This document shows, in pieces, positions 1 through 6,568 of a stretch of DNA of 8,846 nt. Both the position numbers and the translations under genes were made by a program. The stretch is from Planctomycetaceae bacterium. Lineage in GTDB: Bacteria; Planctomycetota; Planctomycetia; Pirellulales; Thermoguttaceae. The stretch is taken from the NCBI GenBank assembly GCA_031287585.1, contig JAITST010000165.1, positions 1-8,846 of the forward strand, read 5' to 3'. The notes under the pieces are model-generated. The model saw only the letters and a list, made by a program, of their open reading frames with translations, ran no database searches and was not told the origin of the DNA. Position 1 is the first letter of the stretch; every line of letters starts with the position of its first letter.

Positions 1-87
1 GCTATGTCATACAAATTACCGTTGGTTACTCACAACAAAAAAGATTTCGATGGTATCACCGGTTTAGAGATTATTTCAAAATACTAA
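1..87 (+). CDS. PIN-domain (VapC-like) toxin, C-terminal end only
   Basis: Reading from base 1 gives 28 codons ending at TAA 85-87. The peptide contains LPLVTHNKKDFDGITGLEII, which matches the conserved C-terminal strand of PIN-domain ribonucleases of VapBC-type toxin-antitoxin systems. In those proteins a (V/L)(V/T)xNxxDF segment ends the nuclease fold and the chain finishes soon after the GxxGLxII stretch. By family knowledge these are Mg-dependent RNases that cut tRNA or rRNA and are neutralised by a cognate antitoxin, usually encoded just upstream. The catalytic N-terminal acidic residues and any antitoxin lie outside the window, so activity cannot be judged. It converges with the leftward thiS gene, 83 bases apart. 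Confidence 0.72.
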   Translation, partial: AMSYKLPLVTHNKKDFDGITGLEIISKY

Positions 88-170
88 TAATTTCAACTTC
101 ACCAAAAAACCTGTGTCCCGCCGCGTCCTTTGCGGTTAAAATATAGGTGAAACGGTTTGCCGATGCTAGT

Positions 171-371
171 TCACCCGCCGCCAACTAGTGTCACAACTTC
201 AACAACATCCCCGTCCTCAAAAAATGTTTCCGCAAACTTCCGAAACGAAACCACTACCCGATTCCGCTCAACAGCCACAAACTTTCCCGCAAGCCCAAGC
301 CGCTCTAACAAATCCAAAACACCTGCCCCCGTGTCAATTTCGAGCGGCTCACCATTAACCTGTATTGTCAT
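171..371 (-). CDS. thiS: ThiS-type sulfur carrier protein
   Basis: A 66-residue beta-grasp protein. ThiS is adenylated at its C-terminal glycine by ThiF, becomes a thiocarboxylate, and donates sulfur to ThiG for the thiazole ring of thiamin. Visible signs are the N-terminal MTIQVNGEPLEI strand, a VAVERNRVVV segment in the usual place, a DGDVVEVVTLVGG core and a final Gly-Gly-Gly; many ThiS proteins end in VGGG. An in-frame upstream ATG at 419 would add 16 residues, but ATG 371 gives the family length of about 66 residues and has an AAAGGAAA-like Shine-Dalgarno about 12 bases upstream. It lies 185 bases downstream of the paaK-like gene on the same strand and may be co-transcribed; no thiG, thiF or thiO is in the window. 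A 6-bp inverted repeat (146-151 with 170-175) overlapping the stop, followed on the minus strand by TATATTTT, might be a weak terminator. MoaD-like carriers are the main alternative, but the C-terminus fits ThiS better. Confidence 0.85.
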   Translation of the reverse strand: MTIQVNGEPLEIDTGAGVLDLLERLGLAGKFVAVERNRVVVSFRKFAETFFEDGDVVEVVTLVGGG

Positions 372-556
372 AACGTTGTTAGTTTCCTTTCGCCTGTTCG
401 TTACGTATTTACCGAACACGTTTGAAAATTGGTCATGTGCGGAATTTATGGGTGAATGTCGTGAAATACCGAAATTTTAGCGGTATTGACTATCACATCA
501 ATAATTCTGATACACGACCTGAAAATTGCGTTCGGTTTACTACTTCCTGCAACCGT

Positions 557-1858
557 TCAAACCCGTTTATCGAAGACTCGCTTTGCTTTACCTTCGCTCC
601 TTGGAATTGTACCTTGTTGTACTAACGTTAATTTCACACGTATTCCTATCATTCCTTCTATCCGGTGGCGTATATCGCGTTGCAGGGTTTCCAGCGAGCG
701 AACAGTATCGCTGAATTGCTCTTGCATCAGTTCTACCTCTACCTCTACCTCATCCAGCCCGTTCACTCTCGTTAGCGTGATTCGATAATGCGGCAGGACT
801 CCTTCCATCGCCAGCAGTGCAGTTTCGATTTGACTTGGGAAAACATTTACACCGCGTATGATAAACATATCGTCGCTGCGGTGGCTTATGCGTTCGATAC
901 GGCGAATCGTTCTCCCGCACGGACATTTCTCTGTGAAAATTTTCGTTATGTCGCGTGTACGGTATCGTACTAGCGGCATCGCTCGTTTGCTCAACGTCGT
1001 AAAAACCAGTTCACCATATTCTCCGTCCGGTACCGGTTCTAACGTATCGGAGTCAATAATTTCAGGGTAGAAATGGTCTTCAAAAACGTGCAGCCCATTC
1101 TGACAATGACACTCCGCCGCAACACCCGGCCCGATGATTTCCGTTAGACCGTAAATGTCGTACGCGCGAATCCCGCTATTCGCTTCGATTGACTTCCGCA
1201 TTTCTTCCGTCCAAGGTTCGGCACCGAAAATACCAACACGAATCGGCAACCGCCGCAAGTCAACACCAAGTTCCTGTGCTTTGTCGATAATGTGCAGAAA
1301 GTAACTAGGCGTACACGACGCGGCGGTGACACCGAAGTCTTGCATAATCATCACTTGCCGTTCCGTGTTACCGCCGGAAATCGGTACGACCGCAACACCA
1401 AGCCGTTCCGCGAAATGTAGTCCGAGACCGCCAGTGAACAATCCGTAACCGTATGCGTTTTGAAGTATGTCACCTTCGTGAACACCGTAAGAAGTCAACG
1501 CCCGCACAACAACTTCGCCCCAAATGTCAAGGTCTTCCTTCGTGTAAGCGACAACAATCGGCTTGCCGGTCGTACCGCTCGACGCGTGAAAACGTACAAT
1601 TTCGTTAATCGGCACAGCACACATCCCGTAAGGATACGTCTCGCGTAAATCGGTCTTCACGATAAACGGCAACTTGTGCAAGTCGTCGAGACTATGAATA
1701 TCGTTTGGTGTAACGCCTTTCTCTTTCATTCGTTGACGATACCAGGGAACATTTTCGTAAGTATGACGCAGAACAACGCTGAACCTGCTCCACTGAACAT
1801 TTTGGAGCATTCCTTTCGGCATAAAATCAGGGTCGCTGGCAGGATGATAACGATTCAT
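557..1858 (-). CDS. paaK: Phenylacetate-CoA ligase family (PaaK-like) AMP-forming enzyme
   Basis: 433 residues, the normal size for PaaK, which converts an aryl acid such as phenylacetate with ATP and CoA into the aryl-CoA, AMP and PPi in the cytosol. ANL-superfamily motifs appear in order: P-loop SSGTTGKP (93-100), aromatic AYGYGLFTGG (135-144), DIYGLTE (234-240, A5-like), YRTRD (299-303), the hinge region RSDDMFIIRGVNVFPSQIE (327-345) and the C-terminal SEGKAKRV with the candidate catalytic lysine (421-428). The start at ATG 1858 is preceded by AAGGT at about 8 bases and gives the usual N-terminus. Cys250, His251, Cys252 and Cys312/Cys314 form a Cys-rich pair of segments that could bind a metal; this is inference. 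In anaerobic gut bacteria paaK homologues often occur alone and serve indolepyruvate or amino-acid-derived aryl acids rather than a full paa pathway. No other paa genes are visible, so the true substrate is uncertain. Upstream is a good sigma70-type promoter. Confidence 0.88.
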   Translation of the reverse strand: MNRYHPASDPDFMPKGMLQNVQWSRFSVVLRHTYENVPWYRQRMKEKGVTPNDIHSLDDLHKLPFIVKTDLRETYPYGMCAVPINEIVRFHASSGTTGKPIVVAYTKEDLDIWGEVVVRALTSYGVHEGDILQNAYGYGLFTGGLGLHFAERLGVAVVPISGGNTERQVMIMQDFGVTAASCTPSYFLHIIDKAQELGVDLRRLPIRVGIFGAEPWTEEMRKSIEANSGIRAYDIYGLTEIIGPGVAAECHCQNGLHVFEDHFYPEIIDSDTLEPVPDGEYGELVFTTLSKRAMPLVRYRTRDITKIFTEKCPCGRTIRRIERISHRSDDMFIIRGVNVFPSQIETALLAMEGVLPHYRITLTRVNGLDEVEVEVELMQEQFSDTVRSLETLQRDIRHRIEGMIGIRVKLTLVQQGTIPRSEGKAKRVFDKRV

Positions 1859-1954
1859 AGTTTGTACCTTAAAATAGGGTGATGAGGTTAGTGTGAACTG
1901 AAATTATTCGGCATTTCCCAACACCGAGACAATACCAAAAACAATAATATCGCA

Positions 1955-1983
1955 ATTATAGCGCAAGATTTAGTTGTAGTCAA
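1955..1983 (-). promoter_or_regulatory. Sigma70-type promoter for the paaK-thiS unit
   Basis: Read on the minus strand there is TTGACT (1983-1978), a 17-base spacer and a perfect TATAAT (1960-1955). The predicted transcription start is near 1948, leaving an untranslated leader of about 90 bases before ATG 1858. The 1859-2241 interval is the divergent regulatory region between paaK and ppdK. I see no RNA gene or convincing ORF in it, only this promoter, the ppdK promoter and the short inverted repeats described with them. Confidence 0.7.
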
Positions 1984-2136
1984 GCGGTAGGGGGGCGGTT
2001 TTTATCACACCATAAACTACACCGCCATCTACCTCAACACAGCATAATTTCGCGTCAACAAAATTTAACTGTCCGCTACATTACCGCCCATTAACGTAAT
2101 TAACTGAATTTTATCCATAATTCTTTCCGCGTGCGG

Positions 2137-2164
2137 TTGACATTTTTAATACTACCGTTACAAT
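2137..2164 (+). promoter_or_regulatory. Sigma70-type promoter for ppdK
   Basis: TTGACA (2137-2142), a 16-base spacer and TACAAT (2159-2164). An overlapping TATACT at 2165-2170 is less well spaced. The predicted start is near 2171, about 70 bases upstream of ATG 2242. A palindrome CCGC-GT-GCGG (2127-2136) abuts the -35 box directly and could be part of an operator, though it is short enough to be chance. Confidence 0.7.
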
Positions 2165-2181
2165 TATACTAAATCAATTTT

Positions 2182-2201
2182 GTGCCGATATGTTTCGGCG
2201 C
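2182..2201 (+). promoter_or_regulatory. Hairpin in the ppdK 5' leader
   Basis: GTGCCGA (2182-2188) pairs with TCGGCGC (2195-2201) around a 6-base loop, giving 7 bp with one G-T wobble. If transcription starts near 2171 the hairpin begins about 12 bases from the 5' end, a position where stem-loops can protect mRNA. It is not followed by a run of T, so it is not a terminator. Its function is inference. Confidence 0.4.
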
Positions 2202-2241
2202 GTTTTAACTATTTTAATTACTCACCACGAGGCAATACATT

Positions 2242-5037
2242 ATGGCTAAGTATGTTTACAGTTTCGGTAAAGATGGTACCGATGGCGACGCAACAATGAA
2301 AAATCTTCTCGGCGGAAAAGGTGCGAACCTTGCCGAAATGGCTAAAATCGGACTTCCCGTGCCGTCCGGTTTTACAATTACAACAGAAGTTTGTACGTAT
2401 TTTTATGATCACGGCAACACTTATCCGCCGGAACTTCGCGACGAAGTTGAAGCGGCGATGAAACAAATCGAAAAAACAATGGGCAAGTTGTTCGGCGATA
2501 CCAAAGACTTGCCGTTGCTCGTCTCCTGCCGTTCGGGTGCGAGAGAATCAATGCCCGGTATGATGGATACTGTTCTCAACATCGGTCTCAATGACAAGAC
2601 CATCGAAGTTCTCGCCCAAAAGTCCGGCGACGAACGTTTTGCGTGGGATTGTTATCGCCGTTTCGTTCAGATGTACGGCGACGTTGTTCTCGAAATGAAA
2701 CCGAAAACCAAAAACGACATTGACCCGTTTGAGGAAATTCTCGAAGCGAAGAAAAAGAAGGCAGGTGTCAAACTTGATTCCGAACTCAAAGCGGAACATC
2801 TCAAAGACCTTGTAAAAGAATTTAAGGCGGCAGTCAAAAAGCAGACCGGTAAAGATTTCCCCGATGACCCGATGGATCAGGTTTGGGGCGGTATCGGTGC
2901 AGTGTTCGGTTCATGGATGAACGACCGTGCTATCGTCTATCGCCGTACTTACGGTATCCCGCATGAGTGGGGGACGGCAGTCAATGTTCAAGCGATGGTG
3001 TTTGGTAATATGGGCGACGATTGTGCGACTGGTGTTGCGTTGACACGTAATGGTGCGACGGGCGAACCTGGTATCACGGGCGACTATCTTATCAACGCGC
3101 AAGGTGAAGACGTTGTTGCTGGCATCAGGTCGCCGAATAAGATTGAAGAATCACTCAAAAAGGATATGCCGAAAGTTTGGACGCAGTTCTCCGATGTTGC
3201 GATGAAACTTGAAAATCATTATCGCGACGTTCAGGACATTGAGTTTACAATCGAACGTCAAAGTCTCTGGATGCTTCAAACACGTAACGCGAAACGTACA
3301 GGTTTTGCGGCAGTTCGTGCTGCGGTCGATATGGTCAACGAAGGTCTTATCAAACCGGAAGAGGCAATCGCGCGTATTCCGGCAAACGACATCACGCAAC
3401 TGTTGCAACCGGTTTTCAGCGGAGCCGGTTTGAAAGGTAAAACAGCACTTGTCAAAGGTATTAACGCCGGACCGGGTGCGGCGACCGGACAAATTTGTTT
3501 CCAACCTGACGACGCGGAAGCGATTTGGCAGAAGAACAACGACGCGAAAATCATTCTCGTTCGCCGTGAAACGACACCGGAAGATTTGCGAGGTATGAAA
3601 GTCGCGCAAGGTATTTTGACCGCGTTCGGCGGCGCAGCGTCTCACGCCGCTCTTGTTAGCCGCCAAATGGGTAAAGCGTGCGTTTGCGGTTGCGACGGTA
3701 TCGTCATTGATTACAAAGCCGAGACGATGCAAATTGGCGGTAAGAAGTTTAAGAAGGGTGACTGGATTTCGGTTGACGGTTTTACCGGTAACGTTTATGA
3801 CGGTCAGGTTCCAACTTCGCCGTCGGAAGTGTTACAAGTTCTGTTTGAGAAATCGCTCAAAGCGAAAGACGCTCCGTTGTATCAACGTTTCCAGCAACTT
3901 ATGAGTTGGTCTGACCGTTTCCGCAAACTTGGTATTCGTACCAATGCTGACAACCCGAAAGAAGCGGAACGCGCGATAGCGTTTGGTGCGGAAGGTATCG
4001 GCTTGACACGTACCGAACACATGTTCTTTGACCGTATCGACGACTTCCGTAAGATGATTTTGTCGGAGACTCTCGAAACACGCGAAGCCGCTTTGAAGCC
4101 GCTGCTCAAGTATCAACGTGAAGACTTTGAGGGTATTTTCCGTGCGATGAAGGGGCGACCGGTTACGGTTCGTTTGCTTGACCCGCCGCTTCACGAATTT
4201 GTTCCGCACGAGAAAGCGGAACAAGAGAAGTTAGCGAAAGAGATGGGTATTAAGAAGGAAGCAATTGCGGCACGTGTCGAGGAACTCGCGGAGTCGAATC
4301 CGATGCTCGGACATCGTGGTTGCCGTCTTGGTATCGTGTATCCTGAAATTACACGTATGCAAGCGAGAGCGATTTGTGAAGCGGCGGTAAACGTGATGAA
4401 GGAAGGAATTGACGTTCATCCGGAAATTATGATCCCGCTTGTTGGTAACATAACAGAATTCCGTAATCAGGAAAAGATTATCCGCGAAGTTGCCGCACAG
4501 GTATTCAAGGAAAAGGGAGTCACTGTTGATTATCTCGTCGGCACGATGATTGAAATTCCGCGTGCGGCTGTAACAGCGGACGAACTCGCGAAGGGGGCGG
4601 AGTTTTTCAGTTTTGGTACGAACGACTTGACGCAAACCGGTCTCGGTATCAGCCGCGACGATTACGGCGCGTTCATCAATCAGTATCAGGAACTAGACAT
4701 CTTCCCAGCAGACCCGTTCCAGACACTAGATCAGGACGGTGTTGGTCGTCTGATAAAGATAGCAGTTGCGGGCGGACGTGAAACAAGACCGGAAATCAAA
4801 CTGGGTATCTGCGGTGAACACGGCGGCGACCCGGCATCGGTCAAGTTCTGTCACAAGGTAGGTTTGAACTACGTAAGTTGTTCGCCGTTGCGTTTGCCAG
4901 TGGCAAGACTAGCAGCCGCACAAGCCGCGATTCAGGAGAAGAAGGACAAAGCCGCTGCGAAAGCAAAGGGCGAAGACGGAAAAGACGGCTGTTGCTGTCA
5001 TACTCACTCGCACAGCCATCACGGTTGCTGCAAGTGA
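2242..5037 (+). CDS. ppdK: Pyruvate, phosphate dikinase with a Cys/His-rich C-terminal tail
   Basis: 931 residues; bacterial PPDK is usually about 870-890. It interconverts ATP + pyruvate + Pi and AMP + PEP + PPi in the cytosol, in glycolysis or gluconeogenesis. The N-terminal nucleotide-binding domain shows GGKGANLAEM (Lys26) and SCRSGARESMPGMMDT (Arg97), then EFTIERQSLWMLQTRN (Glu334, Gln346, Arg348). The swivelling phosphohistidine domain has GGAASHAALVSR with catalytic His468. The C-terminal PEP/pyruvate barrel has RLLDPPLHEF, FGTNDLTQ (Asn794-Asp795) and GICGEHGGDP with catalytic Cys857. The catalytic set therefore appears complete. Two oddities: the Thr normally two residues before the catalytic His is Ala466, and after the barrel there is a charged Lys/Ala linker and a tail (917-930) holding five Cys and five His. 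The start has GAGG 9 bases upstream. The gene stands alone between its own promoter and a strong terminator. Confidence 0.97.
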   Translation: MAKYVYSFGKDGTDGDATMKNLLGGKGANLAEMAKIGLPVPSGFTITTEVCTYFYDHGNTYPPELRDEVEAAMKQIEKTMGKLFGDTKDLPLLVSCRSGARESMPGMMDTVLNIGLNDKTIEVLAQKSGDERFAWDCYRRFVQMYGDVVLEMKPKTKNDIDPFEEILEAKKKKAGVKLDSELKAEHLKDLVKEFKAAVKKQTGKDFPDDPMDQVWGGIGAVFGSWMNDRAIVYRRTYGIPHEWGTAVNVQAMVFGNMGDDCATGVALTRNGATGEPGITGDYLINAQGEDVVAGIRSPNKIEESLKKDMPKVWTQFSDVAMKLENHYRDVQDIEFTIERQSLWMLQTRNAKRTGFAAVRAAVDMVNEGLIKPEEAIARIPANDITQLLQPVFSGAGLKGKTALVKGINAGPGAATGQICFQPDDAEAIWQKNNDAKIILVRRETTPEDLRGMKVAQGILTAFGGAASHAALVSRQMGKACVCGCDGIVIDYKAETMQIGGKKFKKGDWISVDGFTGNVYDGQVPTSPSEVLQVLFEKSLKAKDAPLYQRFQQLMSWSDRFRKLGIRTNADNPKEAERAIAFGAEGIGLTRTEHMFFDRIDDFRKMILSETLETREAALKPLLKYQREDFEGIFRAMKGRPVTVRLLDPPLHEFVPHEKAEQEKLAKEMGIKKEAIAARVEELAESNPMLGHRGCRLGIVYPEITRMQARAICEAAVNVMKEGIDVHPEIMIPLVGNITEFRNQEKIIREVAAQVFKEKGVTVDYLVGTMIEIPRAAVTADELAKGAEFFSFGTNDLTQTGLGISRDDYGAFINQYQELDIFPADPFQTLDQDGVGRLIKIAVAGGRETRPEIKLGICGEHGGDPASVKFCHKVGLNYVSCSPLRLPVARLAAAQAAIQEKKDKAAAKAKGEDGKDGCCCHTHSHSHHGCCK

Positions 5038-5064
5038 AAGGTAAAGAGGTGATTTAATCCATCG

Positions 5065-5099
5065 GCAGGGCGAACATTTTGGTTCGCCCCGCTTTTTTT
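5065..5099 (+). terminator. Rho-independent terminator of ppdK
   Basis: GGGCGAAC (5068-5075) and GTTCGCCC (5082-5089) form a perfect 8-bp stem with a 6-base loop. It extends by two more G-C pairs past one A-C mismatch (5065-5067 with 5090-5092) and is followed at once by seven T (5093-5099). It lies 28 bases past the ppdK stop and separates ppdK from the DUF1559 unit. Confidence 0.9.
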
Positions 5100-5101
5100 G
5101 T

Positions 5102-5134
5102 GAGTAATAACAGTCCGCCTGTTATATCATACTC
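5102..5134. repeat. Imperfect palindrome between ppdK and the DUF1559 unit
   Basis: ATAACAG (5107-5113) and CTGTTAT (5119-5125) are a perfect 7-bp inverted repeat around TCCGC. They are enclosed by GAGTA (5102-5106) and TACTC (5130-5134), with a 4-base bulge on the right side. There is no T run, so it is not an ordinary terminator. It lies about 110 bases upstream of the DUF1559 promoter -35 box and may be a protein-binding site or simply a second hairpin of the ppdK 3' end. I see no gene between 5100 and 5340. Confidence 0.4.
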
Positions 5135-5242
5135 GCCGTTTCACGATTAAATCCGGTACCGCATATCCATAAACCCTGATTCATACAATTAACAATTCGA
5201 TTACCGTCAAAAATAAATTTTCAAAAAGCACACACTTTTGTA

Positions 5243-5271
5243 TTGACGCAAAAGGTAGTTTCGGCTACAAT
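5243..5271 (+). promoter_or_regulatory. Sigma70-type promoter of the DUF1559-lipoprotein unit
   Basis: TTGACG (5243-5248), a 17-base spacer and TACAAT (5266-5271). The expected start is near 5278, about 62 bases before ATG 5340. It shares the TACAAT -10 form with the ppdK promoter. Because no good start exists further down for the DUF1559 reading frame, this promoter also supports ATG 5340 as the real start of the gene. Confidence 0.68.
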
Positions 5272-5283
5272 GTACAATTCACA

Positions 5284-5303
5284 GTTGCGAGCGGTTTCGC
5301 AAC
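5284..5303 (+). promoter_or_regulatory. Hairpin at the 5' end of the DUF1559 mRNA
   Basis: GTTGCGA (5284-5290) and TCGCAAC (5297-5303) form a perfect 7-bp stem with loop GCGGTT. It would begin about 6 bases from the predicted transcript start, the position of 5' stabilising stem-loops on abundant surface-protein mRNAs. It has no T run and leaves the ribosome binding site (5326-5331) free. The stabilising role is inferred. Confidence 0.45.
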
Positions 5304-5325
5304 AAACACATAAAACCCTTTTATG

Positions 5326-5331
5326 AAAGGA
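5326..5331 (+). promoter_or_regulatory. Ribosome binding site fixing the start of DUF1559 gene 1
   Basis: AAAGGA ends 8 bases before ATG 5340. The same AAAGGA form precedes the lipoprotein gene (6556-6561), and AAAGGAGG (7049-7056) precedes DUF1559 gene 2. This consistency makes ATG 5340 the expected start although the pilin-like body lies in another frame. A six-codon ORF at 5323-5343 overlaps this site but has no ribosome binding site of its own. Confidence 0.7.
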
Positions 5332-5339
5332 ACGTTGAA

Positions 5340-6522
5340 ATGAAAGAGACTAACGTTAATGTTTACACAATTAACCAAATGTTAAAATGGGGGGGGGGGC
5401 GCAGTTTGTGGAAGATGCAATAATCGCTCTTCTCGCTCGGCTTTTACCCTGGTTGAACTTCTTGTTGTTATCGCCATTATTGGCGTTCTGATCGCTTTAC
5501 TCTTGCCCGCTGTGCAAGCCGCCCGTGAGGCGGCGCGTAGGATGCAGTGTTCTAACCATCTCAAACAGTATGGAGTTTCACTTCATAATTTCGTCGCGGC
5601 GAAGGATGGTTTTCTGCCGTGGATTGTGCTTCATGAATCACGACCGAGTTTCTTTGCTACACTTATGCCCTTCTATGAACAGACTGCATTATACGACCAG
5701 TTTATGGCGAATGGTCAGGAACGGGCATTGCAAGACTTAACATCATGGGATACGGCGACCAATTCATTTACTGGTACAAGTGCTAATGAACGTTACCGGA
5801 AATGGTGGGAAGGTCTTGACGCAGCCAAGCAGAACGAATACTCGTCGATTCCGACTTGGAAATGTCCGTCACGCCGCAGCGGAGTTCAAAAGTCAACTGA
5901 TTTTGATACCGCAACAGCGGATAACTATATGCCAACAGGTCCCGTATCTGATTATGCCTGCGTAGTTTATCTGGACGATCCCGGCACGGCTTGGGTTGCA
6001 CACGTTACTTGTACTAATGATGGGCAAGTTAAGCAGCAACGCGGTCCGTTACGTGTTGGACGGCAACCGAAAGGCATCGGGGTTACCAATGTGGACGCGG
6101 TTACGCCGCGCGACCGTATCGGTTATTGGTCTGACGGATCGAGCAATCAAATAGTTGTTGGCGAGAAACATGTTCCGCAAGGAACCGCAAACATCTGTAG
6201 AACACCTTGGTACAAACAAGGTGAATGTACGGCACTCACACTCAATGCCAGAGCGGTTGCGGGCGGGTCGCGGCGGGTTTATCAAACTCATCGTTTGGCT
6301 ACCGGTCCGAACGACTTTGTCCCGCCTGATATGAATTCGACAGATAATCAGGCCGACTATTCGCCATATATGGGTTACGGCTTTGGTTCGTATCACTCTG
6401 GTGTTTGTCAGTTTCTTATGGGCGATGGCGCGGTGAAATCAATATCCACCACGACCCCAATGGATAAAATCCTCGTTCCATTGGCAGATGTCTCTGACGG
6501 CGTTTCTGTTTCACTTCCGTAA
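5340..6522 (+). CDS. DUF1559 pilin-like protein, out of frame through a poly-G tract (probably phase-variable)
   Basis: DUF1559 proteins are a large planctomycete family with a type IV-pilin-like N-terminus, probably exported by a pilin or pseudopilin route; their exact role is unknown. The body in frame 5386-6522 carries SAFTLVELLVVIAIIGVLIAL, the QAAREAARRMQC block and a C-terminal H-X9-DG motif (YHSGVCQFLMGDG). That frame has a TAA at 5383-5385 and no ATG, GTG or TTG before the hydrophobic segment; the first TTG, at 5503, would cut off the pilin signal and is not credible. The good start is ATG 5340 in another frame, joined through 11 G (5389-5399). As given, translation stops after 27 codons at 5421-5423. 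With 10 or 13 G the frames join into 393 or 394 residues, with prepilin cleavage expected after Ala34 and Glu39 at mature position 5. The body is otherwise intact for over 370 codons, which argues against simple decay. The lipoprotein gene follows 46 bases later with no terminator between. Confidence 0.85.
5389..5399 (+). repeat. Homopolymeric tract of 11 G inside DUF1559 gene 1
   Basis: Eleven consecutive G lie 16 codons after the start codon and about 45 bases before the hydrophobic pilin segment. Tracts this long mutate by slipped-strand mispairing in Campylobacter, Helicobacter, Neisseria and others, and switch surface genes on and off. Here the length 11 is OFF, while 10 and 13 are ON. 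The next longest G run noticed is six bases, at 1990-1995. Confidence 0.9.
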
Positions 6523-6568
6523 ATAACTAATTACTAACTTACTCACACTTATTTGAAAGGAATTTTTT

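Noticed and set aside
157..480. 107-residue plus-strand ORF over thiS
   Set aside because: It is a Ser/Thr/Pro-rich shadow of thiS on the opposite strand; thiS has the family motifs and a ribosome binding site.
465..487. Inverted repeat AATACCG/CGGTATT between paaK and thiS as a terminator
   Set aside because: The stem is short with a 9-base AT loop, and on the minus strand it is followed only by TTTCAC. Too weak to call.
3151..3732. 193-residue minus-strand ORF inside ppdK
   Set aside because: It is the antisense shadow of a long, clearly conserved gene, has no recognisable domain and no ribosome binding site.
3832..4635. Minus-strand ORFs of 130 and 134 residues inside ppdK
   Set aside because: Both are antisense to conserved PPDK barrel sequence, with Arg/Asn-rich compositions typical of shadow frames.
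5323..5343. Six-codon upstream ORF overlapping the start of DUF1559 gene 1 (ATGA overlap)
   Set aside because: It has no ribosome binding site, and its codons are mostly the Shine-Dalgarno region of the real gene. Probably incidental.
5503..6522. 339-residue ORF starting at TTG 5503 as the DUF1559 gene
   Set aside because: It starts inside the conserved LLPAVQAAREAARR block and would discard the pilin-like signal. TTG 5503 has no ribosome binding site; the start at ATG 5340 with the G tract explains the region better.
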